Shown: positions 46,095-55,247 of the stretch, in pieces
Numbering within the stretch: the stretch's first letter is position 1
How the letters are laid out: every line of letters begins with the position of its first letter
Source of the DNA: Alkalicoccus daliensis
GTDB taxonomy: Bacteria > Bacillota > Bacilli > Bacillales > Salisediminibacteriaceae
Direction of reading: 5' to 3'
Length of the DNA stretch: 64,000 nucleotides
NCBI RefSeq assembly: GCF_900103955.1
Contig: NZ_FNIL01000005.1
Span: forward strand, 124,001 to 188,000
Position numbers and translations under genes: made by a program
The notes under the pieces: model-generated
Database searches by the model: none
What the model was told of the DNA's origin: nothing
The model's input: only the letters and a program-made list of their open reading frames with translations

Positions 46095-47009
46095 ATGAAA
46101 GATTGGGAAGAAACCCACCCAGTATCTATCGAGAAAGCGCAGGAAAAAATAGAAAGGTTTTTTCCCGAATTAAAACCGATTTCTATTGAGCATGCAGGAA
46201 CGGGGTTTGATACTACCGTCTACCGTGTAAACAAAGAGCTCGTCTTTAGGTTTCCACGGCAGGAAAAAGGACTGCATGCGATGGAAAATGAAAATAAAGT
46301 ACTTACTTATCTTCAAAAGAATTTTTTTTCATCTCCCTATGAGGTGCCTGCCCCTTTATTTTACGGGCAGCAGGAAGGAGAGGACTTTCCGTTTGTAGGC
46401 TTTTCCTTTGTTTCGGGTAAAGAACTGGCAGAAGAACATGATGTAAATCTGCTTTCAAAGGAAGTAAATAACCTTGCAGCATTTTTAAGCAGTCTCCATC
46501 AGCTGCCAGCTGCAGAAATGTCTCTGATCCCAGATGAACTGAAAAGACTGTCTTCGCAGAAGCGTAAACCGATGCTGGAAGAAATTTTTACAGAAATTGC
46601 TTCGATATGTGATAAAAGTACAATAGATATGGCGCATTTTTATTTAAAAGAAATTCCGGAGTGGGAAAATCCGGAGAGTACACACTTTGTGCACGGAGAC
46701 CTGCATCCTAAAAACATCATCGCTGCAGAAAATAGAATATCAGGTATTATCGACTGGGGAGATGCACATTTTGGCCATCCTGCTTCGGATCTGGCGCTGT
46801 TGTATCAGGCAGTTCCCCAGGAGTTTCACCGTAATTTTTTTGATATTTACGGTCCGATAAACGAGGAAACGAGAAAGCTGGCAATCTTTAAAGCAGTATT
46901 CCTGAGTGCAGCTGTCGGCAGATATGCTATGTATAAGGGAGAGACTCACGTGATTCGCTGGTGTCATGCTGGATTAAAGCGGTCTTTGGAAACCTGGTTC
47001 AAAGATTAA
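46095..47009 (+). CDS. APH-family phosphotransferase
   Basis: 304 residues from the ATG at 46095, 7 bases after AAGAGGAG; the upstream ATG at 46077 precedes that site. Aminoglycoside-phosphotransferase fold: VFRFPRQ (ATP lysine replaced by Arg context), HGDLHPKNII catalytic loop and IIDWGDAHFGHPASDLA metal site. Such proteins phosphorylate small metabolites or antibiotics. Drug resistance cannot be inferred from the fold alone. Confidence 0.82.
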   Translation: MKDWEETHPVSIEKAQEKIERFFPELKPISIEHAGTGFDTTVYRVNKELVFRFPRQEKGLHAMENENKVLTYLQKNFFSSPYEVPAPLFYGQQEGEDFPFVGFSFVSGKELAEEHDVNLLSKEVNNLAAFLSSLHQLPAAEMSLIPDELKRLSSQKRKPMLEEIFTEIASICDKSTIDMAHFYLKEIPEWENPESTHFVHGDLHPKNIIAAENRISGIIDWGDAHFGHPASDLALLYQAVPQEFHRNFFDIYGPINEETRKLAIFKAVFLSAAVGRYAMYKGETHVIRWCHAGLKRSLETWFKD

Positions 47010-47017
47010 TTAACAAT

Positions 47018-47056
47018 GGAAAGGTCTCTGCAATTACCTGCAGAGACCTTTCCAGG
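47018..47056 (+). terminator. Terminator after APH-family gene (duplicate 1)
   Basis: 15-bp stem GGAAAGGTCTCTGCA / TGCAGAGACCTTTCC. Thirty-two bases of it recur with one change at 47426. Confidence 0.85.
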
Positions 47057-47425
47057 CTGTTGAAAAAGTACTATTTTTGTATAAGTATACGATTTTATGC
47101 TTTTGTCTCCGAAGGGGCGCTTTCCGGAGAGAGTTCAAATCCTCCAGGAGTCGACTCTTCTGCGACTGCAGCATAATTAAGGGAGACAATGGTTTTTATA
47201 CGAAACCGCAGAGAAGAGAATGCTTTTTCTCCGGTAATAACTTTTCTCCATAGCGCCCGGCGGGGACAGCGGGATTTAAGTGCAGGCTGAGATCCTTTGC
47301 AATGCCGGCAGGCATTGCAAATAGCTGAAGACAAACCCCACGGCAAGCTTCCGTCGGAAAGCGGAGGAGAACCTTATACATAGCAAATTGTAAATATAAG
47401 AAATTTCTTACTTTATAAGCATGCT
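47057..47425. other. Segment enclosed by duplicated terminator hairpins
   Basis: About 370 bp without a gene. It contains several inverted repeats (for example TTTGCAATGCC / GGCATTGCAAA at 47296-47321) and repeat copy B2 at its right end. It looks like an insert within a once single bidirectional terminator. Confidence 0.55.
47319..47413 (+). repeat. Dispersed repeat family B, copy B2
   Basis: AAATAGCTGAAGACAAACCC, CGGCAAGCTTCCGTCGG and GGAGAACCTTATAC align with 22822-22915; I count roughly 70 percent identity by eye. Confidence 0.65.
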
Positions 47426-47462
47426 GAAAGGTCTCTGCAATTATCTGCAGAGACCTTCCATC
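47426..47462 (-). terminator. Terminator of the 47471 gene (duplicate 2)
   Basis: Stem AAGGTCTCTGCA / TGCAGAGACCTT, 9 bp from the minus-strand stop. It repeats the hairpin at 47018. Confidence 0.78.
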
Positions 47463-47470
47463 TGTTTTAT

Positions 47471-48925
47471 TTAATAAGTCGTAAACCTTAAGGATTTTTG
47501 CAGGGTATAAAGTACATATTTAAAAGGCGTAATCGCGTCGGAGTATACTTCGTACTCTACAGTAAAATGGGCGTCTTCATTTTCCCACATCCTCATAAAA
47601 TAATCATCAACCTCCTGCATGAAAGCAGTATCAGCAGGAGCTGTAATACTTATATTATTTTCAAGGTTATAGTTGCCCAGATTTCTTGTAGTGTAATTCG
47701 CGGCTCCGGTGATAACGTTACGGACATCACCGCGGTCTGCATAAAGAATTTTGGAGTGATACTGTTCCTCCTGAGTGTCATACCAGCGGACAGTCAGATT
47801 TCCATCTGTTCGAAGCAGGAGTTCTCTTGCAACAGGAATGTTTGGCAGGCCGATTTTTTCCTGGCCAAACGCATTTTGGTTCGGATCTAAAATAAGCCGA
47901 ATCTCTACGCCCCGCGCCTCTGCCTCCTGCATTGCCTCAATAATGTAACGGTCAGATAAGTAAAACATTCCGCACCAGATAATATCTCCTGCTTCTGCTT
48001 CATTCATAATTTTAATAGCTGCCTGTTCAATTCTTCGTTCCGTTAATATCTGCGCCTGCAGCGGACGGTTTTCAGTGTCAGCAGATTCTATCCATTCCTC
48101 TAATTCAGCTTCCGTCGGGAAACGGCTGAGGTCTCCTCCGGAAAAAGCAGCGACTGCTCTTTCTGCTTTGACCATATCTTTTATAATTTCTCCATGTACT
48201 TTTACTCCAACATTGGAATGAAAGCCGCTGGCATCATGAGGGTTTGCGGAAGTAATGATTCCTGTGTTCTCACTCATAATTGTTTTTCGGTGATTTGCCT
48301 TAATATTTGCCAGCTTTAAATAAGAGCGTACCGTCACATCAGGAGCAGTTTCCCCAAATGCATTCGGCAGCCAGGTGAATCCGCGCTGGCCGAACCACTG
48401 CAGACCGATACGCCAGAAGCCGCTGTAAATAGGGTTTGGATCCCGGAGGCGGGTAAGGTCCGTATAAACTACTTCTGCACCAGCTTCCTTCAGCGGGTCT
48501 ATGTGCTGGGCATCATGAGAATAGTAGGTGGTATTAATAGGGTCAGTAATAAACACTACCTTCAGCTCTGGGTATTCTTCCATCTGATTTTTTATGCGTC
48601 TCGTAAATTCACTGCTTAATTCCGGGTAGTCCCGGTCTTCATTGGAAAATTCATTGACCATAAACATATCTATTACAAGAAAGTGCTCCGCTTCCTCAAT
48701 AAGTGAAAAAATTTCATCAAATATTTCGTGTTCATATACTTCATCTTCTATCTCCGTTCCGTAAGTCACATCTGTCAGAAAAGAAATTTCCTCTTCCGCC
48801 AGCATATAAGATTCCCCTACAAAGGCTGTACCTTCCGGCAGGGGTTTTAACTGATGATATGTAATGACTCCTAAATACAGCAGGCCAACCATGGCTGCGA
48901 TCATAATCCATACTGTTTTCCGCAT
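47471..48925 (-). CDS. Membrane-anchored phospholipase D-like protein
   Basis: 484 residues. N-terminal anchor (residues 5-22). Two PLD half-sites: NHRKTIMSENTGIITSANPHD near residue 213 and YHSKILYADRGDVRNVITGAANY near 410. The first is HxKx(4)E rather than HxKx(4)D, and both have unusual spacing, so activity is less certain than for 27796. Likely acts on phospholipid or another phosphodiester outside the membrane. Confidence 0.8.
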   Translation of the reverse strand: MRKTVWIMIAAMVGLLYLGVITYHQLKPLPEGTAFVGESYMLAEEEISFLTDVTYGTEIEDEVYEHEIFDEIFSLIEEAEHFLVIDMFMVNEFSNEDRDYPELSSEFTRRIKNQMEEYPELKVVFITDPINTTYYSHDAQHIDPLKEAGAEVVYTDLTRLRDPNPIYSGFWRIGLQWFGQRGFTWLPNAFGETAPDVTVRSYLKLANIKANHRKTIMSENTGIITSANPHDASGFHSNVGVKVHGEIIKDMVKAERAVAAFSGGDLSRFPTEAELEEWIESADTENRPLQAQILTERRIEQAAIKIMNEAEAGDIIWCGMFYLSDRYIIEAMQEAEARGVEIRLILDPNQNAFGQEKIGLPNIPVARELLLRTDGNLTVRWYDTQEEQYHSKILYADRGDVRNVITGAANYTTRNLGNYNLENNISITAPADTAFMQEVDDYFMRMWENEDAHFTVEYEVYSDAITPFKYVLYTLQKSLRFTTY

Positions 48926-49344
48926 AAAATTCTCCTTCTTTTATAAGCTGATTATATTATAGCGTTTTTGTCTTAGAGAAAGGGGGTAATTTATACTTGA
49001 ACAGCTGGAAATACCGGCATGAGCGCATTTACCGCACTGCTGCACCTCTTCTGCAGTGCGGTAAAGTATTAGATGCTTTTACCAATTTCAAGGAGGTGGA
49101 AAGGTTAGACTTCTAGGAATTTGATGTATTTGCTACTATTTGAGAGATATTTGTAAGCTGAATGGTCTAAAGGTAATTAAGCTATATTCATACAAGTATT
49201 TACCAGTCATTGCCGTTTAAGTACGTTTGCGATAAAAGTGAAAGCGTCCTATGATTAATAGTGTTGGTAAAAACGGAAACTTCATTGCGGGGCTGTTTTC
49301 ACAGCTTCCCAACGAAAAAATAAATATAAAGGTGGTTTTTTGTT
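48926..49344. other. 419-bp region upstream of ectABC
   Basis: Between divergent genes. It holds an orphan 13-bp-stem hairpin (TTTACCGCACTGC at 49028 with GCAGTGCGGTAAA at 49053) without a U-run, an isolated AAGGAGGTGG at 49090-49099, and the ect promoter at 49227. Confidence 0.55.
49227..49255 (+). promoter_or_regulatory. Sigma-A promoter of ectABC
   Basis: TTGCGA, 17-bp spacer, TATGAT, about 90 bases before the ectA start. The 5' leader of about 80 bases carries no structure I recognise. Confidence 0.65.
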
Positions 49345-49848
49345 ATGAGTAACAGTACTGCTGCTACTCCCGTTCTCACGCTCGAGCAGCCAAGTAAAGA
49401 AGACGGGCAGGGAATGTGGAATCTGGCAAAGAAAACATCTTTAGATCTGAACTCTGCCTATAAGTATATTATGATGGCAGAATACTTCTCGGAAACCTGC
49501 GTTGTAGCAAAAGAAGACGAGGAAGTCGTCGGTTTTATTACTGGATTTATCCAGCCGGAAAATCCAGATGTAGTATTTGTATGGCAGGTAGGGGTCGACA
49601 GTTCCCAGCGTGGAAAAGGAGTAGCATATAAAATGCTTTCCGAAATATTGGAACGCGAAGCTGCCAAAGATGTTAAATATGTGGAAGCTACGATTACAAA
49701 AGACAATGTTGCTTCACAGTCGCTGTTTAAAAAGTTAGCAAAAGAACATGAAACTTCTTTTGAAATAAGAGAAACTTTCCCGGCTGATGTATTCCCGGAA
49801 GACGGAGAAGCTGAATACACGTACCGCATCGGGCCTATTTCAAAATAA
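49345..49848 (+). CDS. ectA: L-2,4-diaminobutyrate N-acetyltransferase
   Basis: 167 residues, GNAT fold. Acetyl-CoA loop QVGVDSSQRGKGVAYKML near residue 85 and EATITKDNVASQSLF. It acetylates diaminobutyrate in ectoine synthesis. AAGGTGG precedes the ATG. First gene of ectABC; the order and short gaps are those of the standard operon. Confidence 0.95.
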   Translation: MSNSTAATPVLTLEQPSKEDGQGMWNLAKKTSLDLNSAYKYIMMAEYFSETCVVAKEDEEVVGFITGFIQPENPDVVFVWQVGVDSSQRGKGVAYKMLSEILEREAAKDVKYVEATITKDNVASQSLFKKLAKEHETSFEIRETFPADVFPEDGEAEYTYRIGPISK

Positions 49849-49924
49849 GATTTTAACTTGCTGAGTTTTAAACTGTTCAGGTAGAGACAATGGTTACAAC
49901 TACTAATTAGGAGGACCTTGATCC

Positions 49925-51217
49925 ATGAATAAAAAGCTAGAACTGATTGAAGAGCTAGAATCCAGTGTAAGAAGTTATGTAAGAAGCTTTCCTACAGTAT
50001 TTACGAAAGCACGCGGGTATAAAATGTGGGACGAAGACGGAAAAGAATATATCGACTTTTTCTCTGGTGCAGGAGCACTCAACTATGGACACAACGAGCC
50101 TGCAATGAAAAAGAAGCTGGTGGATTATATTCTGGAAGATGGCGTAGCCCACTCTCTTGACATGGCAACAGATGCGAAAGTTGCTTTTATGGAGAAGTTC
50201 AGAGATGTAATCATGAAGCCGCGGGATATGGACTATAAGATTATGTTCCCTGGACCAACAGGAACAAACACGGTGGAAAGCGCGCTGAAAATTGCACGTA
50301 AAATGACAGGGCGTACAGATATCGTAAGCTTCACAAACGGTTTTCACGGTATGACAATTGGTGCGCTTTCTGTTACAGGAAATTCTATGAAGCGTAAAGG
50401 GGCAGGAATTCCGTTGAACAATACGGTAACAATGCCTTACGATACGTTTGTAGAAGATGAAGTGGACACGCTGGATTACTTTGAGCGTTTTCTGGATGAT
50501 AACGGCAGCGGTGTAGCAATCCCTGCAGCGGTTATTTTCGAAACAGTACAGGGTGAAGGCGGTATTAACGCTGCGAGCATCGAGTGGATGCAGCGTCTGG
50601 AAAGAATCTGCCGTGACTGGGGCATCGTGCTTATCGTAGACGATGTACAGGCAGGAGTCGGCCGCACAGGTACTTTCTTCTCGTTTGAGCCGGCAGGAAT
50701 CAAGCCGGACGTAGTCTGCCTGTCAAAATCCATTGGCGGATACGGACTGCCGCTTGCAATTACTTTAATTAAGCCGGAACTTGATCAGTGGAAGCCGGGA
50801 GAGCATAACGGTACTTTCCGCGGAAACAATATGGCATTTGTAACTGCAACAGAAGCATTGACTTACTGGGAAGATCCGAATTTTGAAAAGAGTATCCAGG
50901 AAAAGTCTGAAACAGTAAAGAACTTCCTTGAAGATATGGTAGCAAAGTATCCTGAAATGAAAGGATTCCGTAAAGGCCGTGGCCTTATGCAGGGTATTTC
51001 CTCTGATATTGAAGGATTCAGTGAAAAAGTGGCAGAACATGCTTTTGAACGCCAGATGATTATGGAAACAGCCGGCGGCCACGATCAGGTATTTAAGCTC
51101 TTCCCGCCAATTAATATTGACGAAGAAGGACTGCAGGCTGGTCTTGAAGTGCTGGAGCTCAGCATCCAGGATGCACTGGAATCCATGAATCTAAAAGAAA
51201 AAGAAACAGCAAAATAA
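49925..51217 (+). CDS. ectB: L-2,4-diaminobutyrate aminotransferase
   Basis: 430 residues, class III PLP aminotransferase. [47 protein letters not shown] and the PLP-lysine context [12 protein letters not shown]. It converts aspartate semialdehyde to diaminobutyrate with glutamate. AGGAGG lies 10 bases upstream. It lies 76 bp after ectA. Confidence 0.96.
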   Translation: MNKKLELIEELESSVRSYVRSFPTVFTKARGYKMWDEDGKEYIDFFSGAGALNYGHNEPAMKKKLVDYILEDGVAHSLDMATDAKVAFMEKFRDVIMKPRDMDYKIMFPGPTGTNTVESALKIARKMTGRTDIVSFTNGFHGMTIGALSVTGNSMKRKGAGIPLNNTVTMPYDTFVEDEVDTLDYFERFLDDNGSGVAIPAAVIFETVQGEGGINAASIEWMQRLERICRDWGIVLIVDDVQAGVGRTGTFFSFEPAGIKPDVVCLSKSIGGYGLPLAITLIKPELDQWKPGEHNGTFRGNNMAFVTATEALTYWEDPNFEKSIQEKSETVKNFLEDMVAKYPEMKGFRKGRGLMQGISSDIEGFSEKVAEHAFERQMIMETAGGHDQVFKLFPPINIDEEGLQAGLEVLELSIQDALESMNLKEKETAK

Positions 51218-51253
51218 TATAATAGTCGATCAGACGCTTAGGAGGCATTTTTG

Positions 51254-51649
51254 ATGAAAGTAGTAAAACTGGAAGACGTTCTCAATACAGATCAGCATGT
51301 GAAAGAAGATACTTGGGAAAGCCGTCGTCTTGTATTGAAAAAAGACGGAATGGGCTACTCAGTACACGATACAATTATTAAAGCAGGTACGGAAACACAC
51401 ATCTGGTATAAAAACCATTTAGAATCTGTTTACTGCATTGAAGGCGAAGGCGAAGTAGAAACTGTAGCTGACGGGAAAGTATGGCCGATAAAAGCCAACG
51501 AAATCTATGTGCTTGATAAAAATGATGAGCACTATCTGCGCGCATATGAAGGTTCTGACATGCGTATGGTGTGTGTGTTCAACCCGCCGATTACAGGACA
51601 GGAAACACATGACGAAAACGGTGTGTATGCGCTGGTGGAAGACGAATAA
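51254..51649 (+). CDS. ectC: L-ectoine synthase
   Basis: 131 residues, cupin barrel. Motifs [21 protein letters not shown] and [11 protein letters not shown] contain the metal- and substrate-binding residues. It closes the ring of N-gamma-acetyl-diaminobutyrate to ectoine. ATG at 51254 has AGGAGG 8 bases upstream; the TTG at 51251 is less likely. No ectD or aspartokinase gene follows, so hydroxyectoine is not predicted from this locus. Confidence 0.96.
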   Translation: MKVVKLEDVLNTDQHVKEDTWESRRLVLKKDGMGYSVHDTIIKAGTETHIWYKNHLESVYCIEGEGEVETVADGKVWPIKANEIYVLDKNDEHYLRAYEGSDMRMVCVFNPPITGQETHDENGVYALVEDE

Positions 51650-51660
51650 AAAATTGTATA

Positions 51661-51700
51661 AAAGAAGCTGTCTCCATTTAAGGGGACAGCTTCTTTTTTT
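51661..51700 (+). terminator. Terminator of ectABC
   Basis: 15-bp stem AAAGAAGCTGTCTCC / GGGGACAGCTTCTTT with one mismatch, then TTTTG. Confidence 0.9.
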
Positions 51701-51780
51701 GTGTGGATGAAAAGCGGTTATTTTCAAAAAGAGGACACCAGAGAAACCGATGTCCTCCCGTTGTACTTTAGGGCTGACGT

Positions 51781-52020
51781 TTATACCTTTTCAATAATAT
51801 AAGCACGCTTCTCCCGAAAATGCTTTTCTCCATCTTCTGAAGAATGCTCAAAAAAACCTTTGTAAGAGCCTTCTACTTTGTATTCTCGCTCTGGGTCTGT
51901 AAAAAGCTGCTCTTCATTTGAAGATAAAACTACTACATCCGTTGTAGATACAAAGCTGTCTATTTCTTTTGCTTTATAGTTTGCACCAATTTCTAATGAA
52001 TTTATACGATGTGATCTCAC
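51781..52020 (-). CDS. Small protein of unknown function
   Basis: About 79 residues, soluble, charged (SYKGFFEHSSEDGEKHFREKRAYIIEKV at the end, given here only as a pattern of alternating charge). Not recognised. GGAGATGATT on the minus strand lies just before a GTG at 52020, which I prefer; an ATG at 52029 overlaps that site. It stands alone. Confidence 0.5.
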   Translation of the reverse strand: MRSHRINSLEIGANYKAKEIDSFVSTTDVVVLSSNEEQLFTDPEREYKVEGSYKGFFEHSSEDGEKHFREKRAYIIEKV

Positions 52021-52101
52021 GTCAATCATCTCCCTTTCATATCTTATCTATACACACTCTTCCCACATGATTTTTAACTTAAACCTTCCCAATAAAAAGT
52101 A

Positions 52102-52614
52102 TTACATAGTCCGTGCCATTAGAATAAGATCGTCATAGCGTTTCCGGAAAAAGACGTGGTTTTTCAAGCGGCCTTCTTCGTAGAATTTATACTTCTTATA
52201 TAAATGAATGGCAGCTTTATTTTCTGACAGCACTTCCAGGGTTATTTTTTCAATTGTTTTTTCTTTCTCTGCCCACTCAATTAACGCTTCTACTAAATGA
52301 GAGCCTATTCCAAGCCCTCGGGCAGACTGCTTTAAACTCATACCGAAGCTCCCATGGTGACGGTATTTGAGTGGATAGCTTCGCTGGAAATATAAAGAAC
52401 CCAGCACTTCTTCTCCGGCTGCAGCAACAAGAAACAGCTGATTCTCTTCGTCTTTACCCGCATGTCTAATCGTCTTTTTGTACTTTTTAGGAGGGAAAGT
52501 AATTTCCCCGGGTGCAGCAAGGCCATATCCTTCCGCAGTGATGGAGGAACCGATCGCAGCAAGCTGGGCTGCGTCACTTATCCGGGCTTTTCGAATAATA
52601 AATTCAGGTGTCAT
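52102..52614 (-). CDS. GNAT-family N-acetyltransferase
   Basis: 170 residues. Acetyl-CoA motif QSARGLGIGSHLVEALIEWA near residue 98 and the ENKAAIHLYKKYKFYEEG ending are typical of the RimI/YhhY-like group. AAAGGAG precedes the ATG. Substrate unknown. Confidence 0.85.
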   Translation of the reverse strand: MTPEFIIRKARISDAAQLAAIGSSITAEGYGLAAPGEITFPPKKYKKTIRHAGKDEENQLFLVAAAGEEVLGSLYFQRSYPLKYRHHGSFGMSLKQSARGLGIGSHLVEALIEWAEKEKTIEKITLEVLSENKAAIHLYKKYKFYEEGRLKNHVFFRKRYDDLILMARTM

Positions 52615-52769
52615 AAGGGGCTCCTTTTAAAAAGTAGTTAAAGTTAACTTTACTTTAAAAGAGAGTGCAAGGAAACTGTAAAGCCAGCAGGAAAAACAAA
52701 GAATTTTCTAAAGAAATATGGAATTTTCTAAAAGAAAACGGGTAATAATAAATAAAAGGAGGCCTTTTT

Positions 52770-53195
52770 ATGGGTACAGGCATTGATTTTCAGTGTGAAC
52801 ACTGTAATTACCGCCCTTCTTTATGTGTCGGAACAGGTATGAAGTTTGATGAGGAAAATATTTTTCAGAAGGATTTAGAAAGAACTATTCTTTATGATCT
52901 GCTTGATGATGAAAGAGAGTACAAGCGATTTTCACTTGCAGCTGCATCAGGAGGAGTGCTTCAGCCGGATTACGGATATAAAGTTTATCGTTGTGAAGGG
53001 TGCGGTGATCTGCATAATCACTTTTACATGCAAGTGAAATTGAACGGACAGATCTTAACCCCCCGGTACACCTGCAGACAGTGTCGAATTCTCCTTGTGA
53101 AAATGGACGATGAGGAGGTATTCACACAAATTATTCACTGCCCTCTTTGTGAGGAAGGAAAGCTGCAGGTGGAAGGAACGTACCTTTGGGACTAA
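52770..53195 (+). CDS. Cysteine-rich putative zinc-ribbon protein
   Basis: 141 residues with four CxxC pairs: CEHC (9-12), CEGC (about 75-78), CRQC (about 102-105) and CPLC (about 124-127), plus Cys19. This suggests two zinc ribbons. Not otherwise recognised. AAAGGAGG precedes the ATG. No membrane segment. Neighbours give no hint of role. Confidence 0.65.
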   Translation: MGTGIDFQCEHCNYRPSLCVGTGMKFDEENIFQKDLERTILYDLLDDEREYKRFSLAAASGGVLQPDYGYKVYRCEGCGDLHNHFYMQVKLNGQILTPRYTCRQCRILLVKMDDEEVFTQIIHCPLCEEGKLQVEGTYLWD

Positions 53196-53202
53196 ACAGG
53201 CC

Positions 53203-53237
53203 AGGCGGATATTTTCCATATTCCGTCTGGTTTATTT
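53203..53237 (+). terminator. Terminator after Cys-rich gene
   Basis: Stem CCAGGCGGATA / TATTCCGTCTGG with G-U pairs, then TTTATTTT. Confidence 0.65.
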
Positions 53238-53298
53238 TATATGATAAGGTACACTAGAAGAAGGAAGCGATATCATTTGAGAAAGGCTGGGAATAAAT

Positions 53299-54909
53299 AT
53301 GCTTTGGAATACGGCAGAAGCAATGGAAGATTTGTTATGTGAAATGGTAGGGTGGGAAAGCAGGACATTTTCTCAAGGGGAAAAAGATTTCCCGGTAAAA
53401 TTACAGGAAAAATTAAAACTGCTTCCTTATTTTTGGGAACACAAAGAACACGTACAGCTGCATGATGCAGATAAAGGAAGAAGATCATTAACTGCACTAT
53501 ACAGGCACCCCTCTCCGGAGGTAACGAAAACTATTGTATTAATCAGCCATTTTGATACAGTGCAGACAGAGGAATATGGACATCTGGAGCCTTTTGCCTT
53601 TGATCCGCGTGCACTGACAATGAAACTGCAGGAAGAAGCAGAAACATTACCGGAAGCTGCAAGAATCGATTTGGAATCCGGCAATTATTTATTCGGCCGG
53701 GGGACAATGGACATGAAAATGGGTATCGTATTACATATGCATTTGATTGAGCAGGCGATCGCAGAAAAATGGCCGTTAAATCTGCTGCTTGTAACTGTTC
53801 CGGATGAAGAGGTGGACTCTGTAGGGATGCGCACTGCTGTGCCAAAGATGCTGGAGATTCAGGAAAAGCACACCCTCGACTACTCTTTATTCTTAAACAG
53901 CGAACCTTCCTTCACGCAGCATCCAGGAGATGAAACTCATTATATATATTCCGGCACCATGGGGAAGATTATGCCCGCAGCTCTATTTTTTGGAAAAGAA
54001 ACGCATGTCGGAGAACCGCTGAGCGGGATTACCGCTACTTATATGTCATCTTTTGTATCGCAGGAAATGGAGTGGAACCCGGAGTTTCGGGAAGAGGACC
54101 TGGGTGAAACTACGCCGCTTCCAGTTTCCCTGCAATTGCGCGATCTAAAACTGGAATATTCTACACAGACACCTTACCGGGCAGCTTCTTTATACAATGT
54201 ATTCACGATGAAAAATGATGCTGCAGCTGTGATGGATACATTTCAAAATGTAGTCGAAAGAGCTGTAGACCGCTGCAATAAAGACTATTACAGTTTATGT
54301 GAACGGGAAGAAGTGACGCCGGTAGGAAAAACACGTGTCATTCGTTACGAAGAACTTTTTGACTATGTAAAAAATAAGTTCGATCAGCCGCTGATAGATG
54401 AAGCGGTCCGCACAATTCTGGAAGAAAAAAGCTGGGATGACAGAGAGCAGTCCATACGAATGGCTGGGGAGTGGATGCTGCTGTGTCCGGAACTTGCACC
54501 GGCAGTAGTGATCTTCTTTGCGCCACCTTATTATCCAGCGGTAAATTCTTCAGATGAATCAGGAGTGCCGGAAGCGCTCGCCAGTATTCAAGGGGTAGCG
54601 GAGAAAGCAAAGTTTCACGTGAAACATGTGCATTATTTTAATGGAATCTGTGACCTGAGCTATGTGAATTATCAAAAACCGGAAGCGGAGCTGGACATTT
54701 ACCGCAGCAATACTCCACTATGGGGCCAGGGGTATTCTATCCCGTTTACAGATATGAGAAAGCTGCAGGCGCCGGTGCTGAATGTAGGCCCCTTTGGAAA
54801 AGATCCGCATCAAAGAACTGAACGCCTGCATAAAACCAATGCATTTGTTCATACTCCGGAAATGCTTCATGAGCTTTTACAGGTGTGGCAGGGGAAAGTG
54901 AAAGTCTGA
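53299..54909 (+). CDS. rocB: RocB-like M20-family peptidase
   Basis: 536 residues. Zinc-peptidase M20 motifs: SHFDTVQ (about residue 83), GRGTMDMKMG (about 133) and the catalytic Glu pair in VPDEEVDS (about 174). Length and the C-terminal NGICDLSYVNY match B. subtilis RocB of the arginine-use operon, whose exact substrate is not established. No other roc genes are nearby. Confidence 0.85.
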   Translation: MLWNTAEAMEDLLCEMVGWESRTFSQGEKDFPVKLQEKLKLLPYFWEHKEHVQLHDADKGRRSLTALYRHPSPEVTKTIVLISHFDTVQTEEYGHLEPFAFDPRALTMKLQEEAETLPEAARIDLESGNYLFGRGTMDMKMGIVLHMHLIEQAIAEKWPLNLLLVTVPDEEVDSVGMRTAVPKMLEIQEKHTLDYSLFLNSEPSFTQHPGDETHYIYSGTMGKIMPAALFFGKETHVGEPLSGITATYMSSFVSQEMEWNPEFREEDLGETTPLPVSLQLRDLKLEYSTQTPYRAASLYNVFTMKNDAAAVMDTFQNVVERAVDRCNKDYYSLCEREEVTPVGKTRVIRYEELFDYVKNKFDQPLIDEAVRTILEEKSWDDREQSIRMAGEWMLLCPELAPAVVIFFAPPYYPAVNSSDESGVPEALASIQGVAEKAKFHVKHVHYFNGICDLSYVNYQKPEAELDIYRSNTPLWGQGYSIPFTDMRKLQAPVLNVGPFGKDPHQRTERLHKTNAFVHTPEMLHELLQVWQGKVKV

Positions 54910-55247
54910 AGTACAGAAGGAAGAGAAAGGCCAGCCTGCGGGAATGCTCCATCGATCAAAAAGGAACATTCCAATAATCGCAGATGATACACTGAATTTG
55001 TATATGAAACTGAGTTAAATATATCTTCAGCGCCTCGATTTCACAATTTTAAACAGTGCTTTCATGTTTCTTTACTTTTCTGCAACATGATCTTAACAAC
55101 TATCTGTTAAGGTAGGGGTGTAGGACAGAAAACAACACTTTCTCCCTTCTTCATGAAGATTTCCCCCTTATAAATCTTCATAAATAGTAAAAGCCGTCCG
55201 GACCTGCCGGACGGCTTTTTACTTTATTTCCAAATTTCCAACAAACT
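54910..55247. other. 338-bp gap between convergent genes
   Basis: Contains a small hairpin near 55151-55184 (TCATGAAGATT / AATCTTCATAA) and the terminator at 55188. Nothing else recognised. Confidence 0.5.
55188..55222. terminator. Bidirectional terminator, rocB/cstA
   Basis: Stem AAAAGCCGTCCGG / CCGGACGGCTTTT, loop of 5, T-runs on both strands. Confidence 0.88.

Noticed and set aside
46095-47009. Antibiotic-resistance call for the APH-family gene
   Set aside because: The fold is shared by many metabolite kinases and nothing in the context points to resistance.
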